Positions 55,122-64,000 of a stretch of 64,000 bases of DNA are shown here, piece after piece. Positions within the stretch are counted from its first letter, which is position 1. The number at the start of each line of letters is the position of its first letter. The stretch is from Commensalibacter melissae (GTDB lineage: Bacteria > Pseudomonadota > Alphaproteobacteria > Acetobacterales > Acetobacteraceae), in the NCBI RefSeq assembly GCF_009734185.1, contig NZ_CP046393.1:113501-177500 (forward strand), read 5' to 3'. A program made the position numbers and the translations under genes. The notes under the pieces were generated by a model that was given only the letters and a program-made list of their open reading frames with translations, did not search any database and had not been told where the DNA came from.

Positions 55122-56969
55122 TTAAGAAAAAAATGATGCGATATGCCAGGTAGTAAAGGAGGCAAAATAAGCCATGAAAAACAGATAACAGGCTGTTATT
55201 ATGACCATCTTCCAGGAAGAGGTTTCTTTTTTTATAACCGCCAACGTAGAAAAGCATTGTGGAGCAAAAACATACCAGGCCAGAAAGGAAAGTCCTGTTG
55301 CTATACTCCATTGTGTTGAAAGAAAATGAACCAGTTGGCCTGGTGCATCAGAATCAACACCAGCTATGGAATAAACAGTTGCAAGAGACGTAACAGCAAC
55401 CTCTCTGGCTGCCAATCCAAGGATAAGGGCAACACATATTTCCCAGTTAAAACCAATGGGTGCAAAAAGGGGTTGAATCCAGTGACCTATAATACCGGCA
55501 AAACTCCAATCAATGGCTGGACCTTGTGCACCAGCAGGCGGTTTTGGAAAACTTGATAAAGCCCATAAAAGGATGCTGACCGTTAAGATGATTGTTCCTA
55601 CGCGATTAACAAAGATTTCAATCCTTTGCCATAATCCAAACAAAATATTCCGAACACTTGGAAAACGGTAAGAGGGAAGTTCTAGTAAAAGGGTGTTATC
55701 ATATGATTTTTTTCGTTTTTTGAGAAGTAAGGCCACCAAAAAGGCACTTGCGATTCCTAGTAGATAAAGACCAAACAGGACAAGACCTTGCAGGTTGAAT
55801 ATTATCCCGATGGTTTTATGAGGGATAAAGGCACTGATTAGTAAAGCATAAACTGGTAATCGTGCGGAACAAGTCATCAGAGGTGCAATGAGAATGGTAA
55901 CTAGACGATCTCTAGCGCTAGGTATTGTCCGGGTTGCCATGATACCGGGAATTGCACAGGCAAAACTGGATAATAATGGGATGAAAGAACGACCATTTAA
56001 TCCAACAGAAGCCATAATGCGGTCAAGTAAGAAGGCTGCTCTGGGCAAATACCCGGATTCTTCTAAGAATAAAATCCACAGGAAGAGAACAAGAATTTGA
56101 GGTAAAAAGGCGAATGTTGTTCCCACCCCCGCAAAAACACCATCAATAATTAAACTTCTCAAGGGACCTGTCGGTAATAAGTTGGCAATGATTTTTCCAA
56201 GCCAGCCTGTCAAATCCTGTATACCATCCATAAAGGGTTGGGCCCATGAAAAAACGGCCTGGAACATGATAAATAATAAAATGAGAAGGATTAAGGGACC
56301 AATAATGGGATGTAAAACCCATCGATCAATTTTTTCATCAAGCAGAACAGAATTTTCAGAAGAATTATGGACGCATTTCAGGAGAATTTTGCGTACTTCG
56401 ACATGTAAATCGGTTTGATTATCAAGATCAATTGTTGGAATTTTAAAAGAGGTGTCGATATTGTCGACAAGTTTTTTAATTCCGTTTTTTTGGGTTCCTA
56501 TTGTGGGGATAATGCAAATGCCCAAAATTGATTCTAGTTTTGGAATATCTATGTCGATTTTACGTTTTTTTGCAATGTCACTCATGTTTAGAGCGATCAT
56601 CATTGGGCGTTTAAGACGGCAAATTTCAAGGGCGAATCTTAAATGTAGTCGCAAATTTGTTGCATCAATAACGCAGATCAAGGCATCTGGTGGGGGTTCG
56701 TTACGATAGTTCCCCATACAAATATCCCTGGTGACTGCTTCATCAAGGCTGGTTGCTTTTAAACTGTATGCCCCCGGTAAATCGATAAGGGTAATCCTGT
56801 TTTTGGAGGGTGTGACGAATTGTCCCTCCTTACGTTCCACGGTGACCCCGGCATAATTGGCGACTTTCTGTCTACTTCCGGTCAATTGATTGAATAAAGC
56901 GGTTTTTCCGCAATTTGGATTGCCCACTAAAGCTATCTTTGAAATAGGGAATATGGATGATTCAGGCAT
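55122..56969 (-). CDS. feoB: Ferrous iron transporter FeoB
   Basis: FeoB imports Fe(II) across the inner membrane. The N-terminal G-protein domain has GNPNCGKTALFNQLTG near residue 15, NYAGVTVERK (switch I) and DLPGAYSL. A helical domain and about eight to ten membrane helices follow, with two gate regions (PLLSSFACAIPGIMATR and LAAREVAVTSLA). The 615 residues fit the shorter FeoB type. feoA precedes it by three bases and the cysteine-rich partner follows. Confidence 0.96.
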   Translation of the reverse strand: MPESSIFPISKIALVGNPNCGKTALFNQLTGSRQKVANYAGVTVERKEGQFVTPSKNRITLIDLPGAYSLKATSLDEAVTRDICMGNYRNEPPPDALICVIDATNLRLHLRFALEICRLKRPMMIALNMSDIAKKRKIDIDIPKLESILGICIIPTIGTQKNGIKKLVDNIDTSFKIPTIDLDNQTDLHVEVRKILLKCVHNSSENSVLLDEKIDRWVLHPIIGPLILLILLFIMFQAVFSWAQPFMDGIQDLTGWLGKIIANLLPTGPLRSLIIDGVFAGVGTTFAFLPQILVLFLWILFLEESGYLPRAAFLLDRIMASVGLNGRSFIPLLSSFACAIPGIMATRTIPSARDRLVTILIAPLMTCSARLPVYALLISAFIPHKTIGIIFNLQGLVLFGLYLLGIASAFLVALLLKKRKKSYDNTLLLELPSYRFPSVRNILFGLWQRIEIFVNRVGTIILTVSILLWALSSFPKPPAGAQGPAIDWSFAGIIGHWIQPLFAPIGFNWEICVALILGLAAREVAVTSLATVYSIAGVDSDAPGQLVHFLSTQWSIATGLSFLAWYVFAPQCFSTLAVIKKETSSWKMVIITACYLFFMAYFASFTTWHIASFFS

Positions 56970-56972
56970 AAA

Positions 56973-57221
56973 TTAACAATCCAAATGTAAAATGATTCTG
57001 GCCGCTTCAGAACGGCGCAGCGCAAAACGGGTCGATCCGATTTGTACAGCAATAGGATTTGAGCCAAATGGCCCAAAGGCAATGATTTTGACAATTTCGC
57101 CTGGTACGAAGCCTAAATCACGTAAACGGTCTGCAATAGGATCAGGAGAAGAAAATTCTTCGACATGATCAATAACACTTGATTTCCCTGGGGAAAGCAT
57201 ACTTAAATTTGGAACAGTCAT
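56973..57221 (-). CDS. feoA: Ferrous iron transport protein FeoA
   Basis: FeoA is a small SH3-like cytoplasmic protein needed for FeoB function. The 82 residues contain RLRDLGFVPGEIVKIIAFGPFGSNPIAVQIGSTRFALR-type family features (quoted here in short: LGFVPGE and SNPIAVQIGSTRFALR). It is first in the feoA-feoB-cysteine-rich operon, and a palindromic candidate operator lies 26-50 bases upstream of its start. Confidence 0.94.
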   Translation of the reverse strand: MTVPNLSMLSPGKSSVIDHVEEFSSPDPIADRLRDLGFVPGEIVKIIAFGPFGSNPIAVQIGSTRFALRRSEAARIILHLDC

Positions 57222-57246
57222 TATTTAAATTGAACTTAACTCTATC

Positions 57247-57271
57247 ATTAAGAATGATTTGCGTTCTTAAT
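57247..57271. promoter_or_regulatory. Palindromic candidate operator upstream of feoA
   Basis: ATTAAGAA and TTCTTAAT form a perfect inverted repeat with nine bases between, 26 bases upstream of the feoA start. Size and position suit a dimeric iron regulator of the Fur superfamily, although the sequence is not a close copy of the classical Fur box. The regulator is inferred. Confidence 0.5.
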
Positions 57272-57544
57272 AATATGGCAGAAAATTCCTGTTATGTCAT
57301 CAATTTTGAATTTTATTTTATTTATGATGATTCTTATTCATTTATCGGAAGGATTGGTATAAAATAAACAAATGAAAAAAAATTTTCTTTTTACTCGATA
57401 AGTTGAGTTCATGCAATAATGAATTTGTAATGAAATGATACTTATTTTTTGAAAAATTGATTTTTTTTGCGAAAGAACGCTGCCTCATAAGAGGGGCAAA
57501 ACTTTGGCAGGCATGTTGCCTAATTTTAAAAGGGACATAAATTT

Positions 57545-60151
57545 ATGAATATCGAAAAATTTACTGAACGTTCAAGAGGGTTTCTTCAAGCGGCACAGAC
57601 AATTGCAATTCGTGATTTTCATCAGCAATTAACGCCTCAGCATTTATTGAAAGCGTTATTGGATGATGAGGAAGGAGCCGCAGCTTCCTTGATACGTGCA
57701 GCTGGCGGGGAACCCGCCATTGTCAAAACAACGGTTGAACATTCATTGGATTCCATGCCAAAAGTTCAGGGCGATGGTGCTGGACAGCCTCAAGCCATGC
57801 CAGAATTGGTTCGTGTCTTGGATGGCGCGGAAAAAGAGGCCACGAAGGCCGGGGATGAGTATGTTGCTCAGGATCGCCTGTTGCTTGCCTTGGCTGCATC
57901 TGAAACACCAGCTGGTCAGGCCCTTCAAAAAGGGGGGGTTACAGCTCAAAATCTGGCAAGAGCGATTGATACTATTCGGAAGGGTCGTAAGGTTGACAGC
58001 CAGAATGCGGAGGCTTCCTTTGATGCGTTAAAAAAATATGCACGGGATATGACAGAGGTTGCCCGGCAAGGAAAATTGGATCCCGTGATTGGGAGAGATG
58101 AGGAAATTCGTCGAACGATTCAGGTCTTGGCTCGACGTACCAAAAATAACCCTGTGCTTATAGGTGAGCCTGGAGTTGGTAAAACTGCAATTGTTGAAGG
58201 TTTGGCATCACGGATCGTAAATGGTGACGTTCCAGAGGCATTGAAGAATAAACAGTTATTAGCCTTGGATTTGGGTGCCTTGGTTGCAGGGGCTAAATAT
58301 CGGGGTGAATTTGAGGAACGTTTGAAGGCTATATTAAAAGAAGTTGAAGCTGCGGCTGGAAAAGTCATATTGTTTATTGATGAAATGCATACATTGGTTG
58401 GTGCGGGACGTAGTGATGGAGCAATGGATGCATCAAATCTCATTAAACCTGAGCTGGCACGTGGCACTTTGCATTGTATTGGTGCGACAACCCTGGATGA
58501 ATATCGCAAATATATTGAAAAAGATGCAGCTTTGGCACGGCGGTTTCAGCCTATCTTTGTCGGGGAACCATCAGTAGCGGATACGATTTCAATTTTGCGG
58601 GGTATTTCTGAAAAATATGAATTGCATCACGGGGTGCGGATCAGTGATAGTGCTCTGGTGGCAGCGGCAACTTTATCCAATCGTTATATTACAGATCGAT
58701 TTTTGCCGGATAAAGCAATTGATCTGGTAGATGAAGCCGCAAGTCGGTTACGGATGCAGATTGATAGCAAGCCAGAAGCGCTTGATGAGCTGGATCGTCG
58801 TTTGATTCAACTAAAAATTGAGCGTGAAGCTTTGAAAAGGGAGGAAGATTCAGCCAGTCGTGACCGTTTGGAAGCATTGGAGGTTGAGATTGCTGATTTA
58901 GAAGAAAAATCAAATGCAATGACTGCGGCCTGGCATGCTGAAAAGAATAAGGTTAATGATGTTCAAAAATTGCAGGAACAGCTGGATCAGGCCCGTTCAG
59001 AAGTTGAGGTTGCACAACGCCAAGGTAATTTGGCCCAAGCCTCTAAATTGATGTATGGTGTTATTCCAGAACTTCAAAAGAAAATTGAGGGTTTGCAAAC
59101 CAAACAGCATGAACATCCAGATCAGGCGAATTTGGTTTCCAAATCAGTGACTGAAAATGAGATCGCGGCAGTTGTATCTCGGTGGACAGGTATTCCAGTG
59201 GATAAAATGCTGGAAGGGGAAAGGGCTAAGCTTTTACGAATGGAAGACGAGCTTCGTAAACGTGTCGTAGGGCAGGAACCCGCCTTGAAAGCGGTTGCAA
59301 ATGCTGTACGTCGGGCACGGGCAGGATTGCAGGATCCAAACCGGCCTATTGGCTCTTTTTTATTCCTAGGTCCAACTGGAGTAGGTAAAACCGAACTGGC
59401 AAAAGCGCTTGCTTCATTCCTTTTTGATGACGAAAAAGCGATATTGCGTGTTGATATGAGTGAATTCATGGAAAAACATGCGGTTGCACGGTTGATTGGT
59501 GCCCCTCCCGGTTATGTTGGCTATGAAGAAGGGGGTGTTTTGACAGAGGCTATTCGCAGGAGACCTTATCAGGTTATTTTGTTTGATGAGGTTGAAAAGG
59601 CTCATGAGGATGTCTTTAACGTATTATTGCAGGTTCTTGATGATGGACGTTTAACAGATGGTCAAGGGCGAACCGTAGATTTTCGTAATACGATTATAAT
59701 CTTGACAAGCAATCTTGGTTCTGAAATTTTGGCTAATCAGACAGAAGGTGAGTCAACAGAGCTTGTACAGGCTGAAGTTATGAAAGTTGTACGTGCCCAC
59801 TTTCGTCCTGAATTTCTTAATCGTTTGGATGAAGTTGTTTTGTTCAGTCGATTGCAAAAGGCTGATATGGCAAAAATTGTGGATATACAATTACAGCGTT
59901 TACAAGGATTGCTTGAGGATCGTAAAATTAGGCTTGATCTGGATGAAAAAGCACATGCGTGGCTGGAGGAAGCTGGATATGATCCGATTTATGGTGCACG
60001 TCCTCTAAAGCGTGTCATACAACGAAATTTGCAAAATCAATTGGCAGAATTATTGTTGCAAGGCGATGTTTATGATGGGGATACTATTTCAATCAGTGCC
60101 AATGAGGCTGGTTTATTAATTCAGGGTAAATCAGTTATAGACAAAGCCTGA
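57545..60151 (+). CDS. clpB: ATP-dependent chaperone ClpB
   Basis: ClpB is a hexameric disaggregase that works with DnaK to rescue aggregated proteins after heat stress. The 868 residues have the Clp N-domain, the first AAA module with [14 protein letters not shown] near residue 203, and the coiled-coil middle domain near 400-525. The second AAA module has [14 protein letters not shown] near 606 and the C-terminal domain follows. AAGGGA precedes the ATG. I looked for a heat-shock sigma-factor promoter but no pair with acceptable spacing was convincing. A strong terminator follows. Confidence 0.97.
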   Translation: MNIEKFTERSRGFLQAAQTIAIRDFHQQLTPQHLLKALLDDEEGAAASLIRAAGGEPAIVKTTVEHSLDSMPKVQGDGAGQPQAMPELVRVLDGAEKEATKAGDEYVAQDRLLLALAASETPAGQALQKGGVTAQNLARAIDTIRKGRKVDSQNAEASFDALKKYARDMTEVARQGKLDPVIGRDEEIRRTIQVLARRTKNNPVLIGEPGVGKTAIVEGLASRIVNGDVPEALKNKQLLALDLGALVAGAKYRGEFEERLKAILKEVEAAAGKVILFIDEMHTLVGAGRSDGAMDASNLIKPELARGTLHCIGATTLDEYRKYIEKDAALARRFQPIFVGEPSVADTISILRGISEKYELHHGVRISDSALVAAATLSNRYITDRFLPDKAIDLVDEAASRLRMQIDSKPEALDELDRRLIQLKIEREALKREEDSASRDRLEALEVEIADLEEKSNAMTAAWHAEKNKVNDVQKLQEQLDQARSEVEVAQRQGNLAQASKLMYGVIPELQKKIEGLQTKQHEHPDQANLVSKSVTENEIAAVVSRWTGIPVDKMLEGERAKLLRMEDELRKRVVGQEPALKAVANAVRRARAGLQDPNRPIGSFLFLGPTGVGKTELAKALASFLFDDEKAILRVDMSEFMEKHAVARLIGAPPGYVGYEEGGVLTEAIRRRPYQVILFDEVEKAHEDVFNVLLQVLDDGRLTDGQGRTVDFRNTIIILTSNLGSEILANQTEGESTELVQAEVMKVVRAHFRPEFLNRLDEVVLFSRLQKADMAKIVDIQLQRLQGLLEDRKIRLDLDEKAHAWLEEAGYDPIYGARPLKRVIQRNLQNQLAELLLQGDVYDGDTISISANEAGLLIQGKSVIDKA

Positions 60152-60159
60152 TTTTCGTT

Positions 60160-60192
60160 AAAACTGGTTGAGTTCATTTCAACCAGTTTTTA
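60160..60192 (+). terminator. Rho-independent terminator after clpB
   Basis: AAAACTGGTTGA pairs perfectly with TCAACCAGTTTT around a seven-base loop and runs into a T-rich tail. It begins nine bases after the clpB stop. Confidence 0.93.
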
Positions 60193-60227
60193 TTTATGAT
60201 TATATTAAATATTGTTTAGCTTGTATA

Positions 60228-60350
60228 ATATACGGACAGATAAATAAGTTTGATCTGATAGGATGTCTTTTATTATGGGAATTAAAAGATTTACCTTTTG
60301 TCCATCATGAAATTGGATGTTCGATAGGCATCTATGCTGACAAAAATTGA
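60228..60350 (+). pseudogene. N-terminal fragment of a glutathione S-transferase-like gene
   Basis: The frame reads IYGQINKFDLIGCLLLWELK, then DLPFVHHEIG and a stop 13 codons later. This resembles the GST N-terminal start (IYGRxNSxNVQKVLWxLxEL, then LPFxHxExG). There is no start codon or ribosome site in the expected place: the only upstream start of this frame lies inside the clpB terminator. No C-terminal GST domain follows. It is best read as a decayed remnant, with moderate confidence. Confidence 0.4.
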
Positions 60351-60674
60351 TCGGTTTGACTAATAGAAACCTTTGCTTGTCTTTTGTTATTTCATTGGAT
60401 GGGTTTAATCTTTTATAGATTCTATATGAGAATATTCTTTATAGAATTATAGTTGTACCAGATAATCTATTAATTTGGTAATTTTTATATATAAAATCTA
60501 TAGGTAAAATAGTCTGATTAACATATTGAAGTTTTTTATATTTTTCTAAAATTAACAATTAAATTTATAAAATTGGATCGCTTTTAATTTTTTCATATCA
60601 TAAATATTAATAAATTAATTTTAATAACTAAAAATTAAATTATTAGTTATTAAAATTAATTTTAAAATATATAT
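60351..60674. other. AT-rich intergenic stretch without recognisable genes
   Basis: These 324 bases hold many short A/T inverted repeats, including TTAATAACTAAAAATTAAATTATTAGTTATTAA near 60620-60655 (a long hairpin-like element whose arms are TTAATAACTAA and TTAGTTATTAA). It may act as a terminator for the minus-strand gene ending at 60675. No coding sequence is supported. Part of it may be eroded GST sequence. Confidence 0.45.
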
Positions 60675-62042
60675 TTATAATGGGTTAATAAATCTTCTTT
60701 TTATTTTTATTGAGCTAAATTCAAATTGCTTATTATTTTTACCCAAATAACGTCCTTGAGGACAACCGGTTCCTATTGATAAGGTGTCATGATAGTTAAA
60801 GAATCTAACATGATACATATAAAAATTGTTTTTTAAAGGTGTTGCAGTAGCAAATACTGTATGAGGATGTATCGTTTTATCATTATTTTCATAGATTGTG
60901 CATAAATCTATCCCTCCCCATTGTTGAATATGCATACCAATTTTGGGGTCTGAAGAGGGATATTTTTTTGCTATGATTTCCAGATCAATTTCCATATTCT
61001 GTAATTTTGGATCATGAATACGGATTAGATGATAATTATTTTGGTCGCCATCTGCAAAAGCATAATTATCATTTTCTAAAGGTGTAAAGGTTGCATCATC
61101 AGCAGCTTGCCAGTCTTTTAAATTGTAATCTAATGTTATCCATGGATTTCCAATGGTTTTGGAATTACAAATGTTATCAAGAAAGATTTGTGTACTTGCA
61201 ATCTGTTTTTGATGTTGCTCTCTGAATTTCGGTCTGTTCCAAATAACTTCCGTTGAATGGGACAAATATTGAATGTGATCATTATTTGGAATGGAAAAAT
61301 TATTGGATCTACCATGACAAATATTGGGGAAAAACCAAGGTAGCAAACCTTCTTCAATATGCCTGGCAATAATCATATTTAATATAGATTGGTCGGCACA
61401 GAACCATTTGAAATTGGGGCTTTTTTCTTCTTCTTTTGTAGGAGGAAGAATATATTCTTTTACCCTGCACATTGCCAACCAGTCCAGTAAGATATCAAAT
61501 GCAAAATCAGACACTTTTGCAATAATATTATTGGCAATCAGTAAAGGAAAATTTTGAACAAAAAGTGAATTTCCCCCTATTTCTTCAATTTGTCTGATGG
61601 AACAAAAATCAGAGGCTTTTAAAATTTGTTCTGTAAGTTCCCTGCCAATATAAAAATCACAAAAATTCAAGGCTTTATTGATAATCGTATTTATGCTTTG
61701 TATAACAAGGCGCAGGGTTGGGTATTTGGCAATATTTGCATCAAGGTAAAAAATGACATCACCTTTTTCCATGGTTGAAAGAGCATGCAAAATAGTAAAG
61801 GGTTTCCAGCTGAATAATCCAAATTTGTGGGTATTAGGATTATTTCCCAAATTGTATTTATCAGGATATGCTTTAACTAATTCTCCCGCACCCATTTGAT
61901 ATAGTCGTTTAGGTGTATAAGCATCGAATTCGTGGCCAGCTTCTTCGACAAGTGATCGAACAGTTCTGACAACTTTTGTTAAATCACTTCCTTCGTCATT
62001 TGGGGTGCCTTCAGTATAAAAAACAACAAATTTAATACGCAT
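60675..62042 (-). CDS. Putative glycosyltransferase-like protein
   Basis: The first 250 residues of this 455-residue protein look like a GT-A-type glycosyltransferase. FSWKPFTILHALSTMEKGDV leads into IFYLDANIAKYPTLR, where DAN may be the metal-binding Asp motif, and WFCADQSILNMII lies near residue 215. This pattern is seen in nucleotide-sugar transferases that work on hosts' or own polysaccharides. The last 150 residues are beta-rich and not recognised. AAGG precedes the ATG. It stands alone between AT-rich gaps. The function remains a guess from fold-like motifs. Confidence 0.55.
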   Translation of the reverse strand: MRIKFVVFYTEGTPNDEGSDLTKVVRTVRSLVEEAGHEFDAYTPKRLYQMGAGELVKAYPDKYNLGNNPNTHKFGLFSWKPFTILHALSTMEKGDVIFYLDANIAKYPTLRLVIQSINTIINKALNFCDFYIGRELTEQILKASDFCSIRQIEEIGGNSLFVQNFPLLIANNIIAKVSDFAFDILLDWLAMCRVKEYILPPTKEEEKSPNFKWFCADQSILNMIIARHIEEGLLPWFFPNICHGRSNNFSIPNNDHIQYLSHSTEVIWNRPKFREQHQKQIASTQIFLDNICNSKTIGNPWITLDYNLKDWQAADDATFTPLENDNYAFADGDQNNYHLIRIHDPKLQNMEIDLEIIAKKYPSSDPKIGMHIQQWGGIDLCTIYENNDKTIHPHTVFATATPLKNNFYMYHVRFFNYHDTLSIGTGCPQGRYLGKNNKQFEFSSIKIKRRFINPL

Positions 62043-62264
62043 ATAGCTACCTTATTTATTTTACATAGTTTAATTATTTGTAATTAAATTGATGTTAAAA
62101 TTTAATTAATATTTGTTTTATAAATTATTCAAAAATTTTTTTGCTATTTGGAAAAACATATATCACAAATTTAATGATAGTTACATCTCAAAAAATATTT
62201 AATTTAATACTTGCAATCGCAAAAACCTGAGTTTTCTATATTTGATAAGGTTTTGATTATTGTT

Positions 62265-63716
62265 CTATGATATCATTAAAACCCATGGAATGGAAATAAA
62301 CAACCAGGTGACAAGGAAAAAAAGACCGAAGATAAAACCTAGTCTCCACCAAACCGAATTAGGGATAAACCCACTTCCATAATAGACAGCACTTGGTTCA
62401 GCGGCATAGGGAGTGACAATTCCCATAAATCCTAAAAGAGGAAGGATCAATAAAACATAATGATGAATATTAATTCCAGGAATGTGACTGGCGGCCCCGA
62501 GGAAGATGGGTAATAATGCAGCCGCATGGGCGGTATTACTTGCAAAGAAATAGTGTAGGCTATAGTAAATGCATAAAAGTAGAATCATTGCTGCGAGAGG
62601 TGAAAAATGAATGATATAAACGCTAATTAATTGACCAAACCAATTAATAAAGCCTGATTTGTTTAATCCGGAAGCAAAGGCGATCAAGGTTGCCAACCAG
62701 GTGAAAATATTCCATGCAGCTTTATTTTCCACGATATCATTCCATGTTAATAATTGGCTAATTAACATTGCTGAAACCACAACAATGCCTACCAGTGGAG
62801 GTGTAATAAATTTCCCACCTAAAATCCATAAAAGCAGTGCGCAAGTTACAAAAAAAATCAGTAACATTTCTTTTGCGGTTAAGGATCCTAACAGTTGTAA
62901 TTCTTTATTGGCCCAGGTTGGAATGGCAGTGCTGGATTTGATTTCCGGCTTACAAAGATGATAATTCAATAAGGGAGAAATGGTAATCAAGACAAAGCAG
63001 GCTGGTAAGGTTACCATGAACCATTCCAGCCATGTAATATTAATGCCGATGATTTTATTGACCATGCTGATTGACAAAAGATTAGGTGCCAGTGCGGTCA
63101 TAAAAAATGAACTGGTAATGGAAGTTGAAACAATACCTGTCCACATCAAATATGTACCAATTTTATTTCGTGATGAATCAAAGGGGCGGGAATTATATAA
63201 AGGAGGTAGGTGACTAAGAACAGGATAAATAATGCCAGCACTACGTGCGGTACTTGATATGGTAAAGGGGGCAAGGATTGTATCTGTAAAAGTAATTGCA
63301 TATCCTAGAGCCAAAGTATTTTTACCAAGTGATCGAACGAGTAATAAGGCGATGCGTTTTCCTAGTCCTGTTTTGTCGTATGCGAGTGCAAAGGTAAATG
63401 CTCCGAAAATCAGCCATACGGTTGGGTTGGAAAATCCTGAAACGGCCCATTCAAATGCATTGACGGTTGGTTTAAATCCAGGCTGGGCCAATTCTTCGGA
63501 ACTAAATAGAACATATGGTCCAAATAGAGCGGCAACGGAAATACCGATTAATCCAATGGCGCCACCAGGTAGGGGTTCTAAAATAAGCCCGACAATACAT
63601 CCTAAAAAAATGGCAAAAAATCTCCATGCATGGGGTTCAAGCCCACGAGGGACTGGAATGATCAGGATGATTAATGTTGCAAGAATAGGACATAAACAGC
63701 GAAGGGCCTTATTCAT
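62265..63716 (-). CDS. DASS-family anion (dicarboxylate/2-oxoglutarate) transporter
   Basis: This 483-residue inner-membrane protein with about 12 hydrophobic segments belongs to the divalent anion:sodium symporter / CitT group. Family features include GLILEPLPGGAIGLIGI near residue 55, the FSNPTVWLIFGAF segment near 105 and the late SNTAHAAALLPIF and GIVTPYAAEPSAVYYGSG stretches near 400-455. It probably carries 2-oxoglutarate, malate or succinate. The frame is open to 63740, but AAGGA lies eight bases before the ATG at 63716, which is preferred. Confidence 0.88.
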   Translation of the reverse strand: MNKALRCLCPILATLIILIIPVPRGLEPHAWRFFAIFLGCIVGLILEPLPGGAIGLIGISVAALFGPYVLFSSEELAQPGFKPTVNAFEWAVSGFSNPTVWLIFGAFTFALAYDKTGLGKRIALLLVRSLGKNTLALGYAITFTDTILAPFTISSTARSAGIIYPVLSHLPPLYNSRPFDSSRNKIGTYLMWTGIVSTSITSSFFMTALAPNLLSISMVNKIIGINITWLEWFMVTLPACFVLITISPLLNYHLCKPEIKSSTAIPTWANKELQLLGSLTAKEMLLIFFVTCALLLWILGGKFITPPLVGIVVVSAMLISQLLTWNDIVENKAAWNIFTWLATLIAFASGLNKSGFINWFGQLISVYIIHFSPLAAMILLLCIYYSLHYFFASNTAHAAALLPIFLGAASHIPGINIHHYVLLILPLLGFMGIVTPYAAEPSAVYYGSGFIPNSVWWRLGFIFGLFFLVTWLFISIPWVLMIS

Positions 63717-63931
63717 ACCGTGATCCTTATTTATTTTCAAATGTATAATATGCTGGAAATAAAATAAATTTCGTAATGAATTTTTGGTTATTAAAAAAAA
63801 TTTTAGTAAACTTTTAGTTATAAATTATATAAAATTATTTCTTATTTTTAGATAGTTACGATATTTTTAAACATCAAAAAAATTGTTCTTGATTAAAGGG
63901 GAGAGGTATACCTTTTAATTCGTTTAAGTAA

Positions 63932-64000
63932 ATGACTTACAAAAATATCAAGCCTAATTTAGATAAAACCAGATGCTATTGGAAACATTTTTTATTTTAC
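63932..64000 (+). CDS. Possible start of a gene running off the window
   Basis: An ATG at 63932 opens a frame (MTYKNIKPNLDKTRCYWKHF...) that stays open to the window end. The upstream region has no strong ribosome site, and 23 codons are too few to judge. It may be chance in AT-rich DNA. Confidence 0.2.
   Translation, partial: MTYKNIKPNLDKTRCYWKHFLFY

Noticed and set aside
57430-57545. Heat-shock (sigma-32 type) promoter upstream of clpB
   Set aside because: A TTGAAA and a CCTCATAA occur, but they are about 28 bases apart, too far for a functional pair. No other pair was convincing.
60168-60350. An intact 60-codon gene after clpB
   Set aside because: Its start codon lies inside the clpB terminator stem and has no ribosome site. 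The readable part is better explained as a GST remnant.

Overview
The window is an AT-rich bacterial chromosome segment. Gene content suggests an alphaproteobacterium of the acetic acid bacteria (Acetobacteraceae), and the low G+C fits the insect-associated low-GC branch such as Commensalibacter. That placement is inferred from gene families and base composition, not from a marker gene. About 45 genes, one tRNA, several hairpin terminators and three decayed genes can be supported.

Left part (1-24921). A ferredoxin-type C-terminus and a complete pyruvate:ferredoxin oxidoreductase come first. A sugar-phosphate block follows: HAD phosphatase, 6-phosphogluconolactonase, ribose-5-phosphate isomerase and gluconokinase. 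Next is a probable copper-uptake locus, with an OprC-like TonB-dependent receptor, a DUF2946-like small membrane protein and a divergent TonB. Then come the glutathione-dependent formaldehyde pathway (frmA, fghA), a zinc-finger/polA/SCO-like operon, and a full sulfate module: cysH-cysD-cysN for reduction and sbp-cysT-cysW-cysA for import. CysH has the iron-sulfur cysteines of an APS reductase and CysN has no kinase domain, so sulfate probably goes through APS directly to sulfite.

Middle part (25287-42400). cydDC, a second DUF2946-like gene and cydAB form a cytochrome bd locus. Two very small membrane proteins follow. The first looks like a CydH-like helix joined to a CydX-like helix. A perfect hairpin closes this locus. 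Beyond it is an isolated phage tail-fibre island (32700-40944): a broken beta-helix fibre, an adaptor-like protein, a 1252-residue collagen-like fibre with a nearly perfect 270-bp tandem duplication, two S74-chaperone-type proteins and a tip-like protein. No capsid, terminase, lysis or integrase gene is present. A decayed CotH-kinase-like gene and tRNA-Arg(CCG) mark its right side.

Right part (42500-64000). This contains rbsK and a TRIC-family membrane protein, a succinate-semialdehyde dehydrogenase, a methyltransferase convergent with UDP-glucose dehydrogenase, mlaE-mlaF, radA, a solitary DUF262/DUF1524 protein that may be an anti-phage nuclease, ahcY, and feoA-feoB with a cysteine-rich partner. 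A palindromic candidate operator lies upstream of feoA. clpB, a glutathione-transferase fragment, a putative glycosyltransferase and a DASS-family anion transporter complete the window.

The parts most worth a second look are the fused CydH/CydX-like subunit, the paired DUF2946 genes, the orphan fibre island with its CotH remnant, and the lone DUF262/DUF1524 gene.
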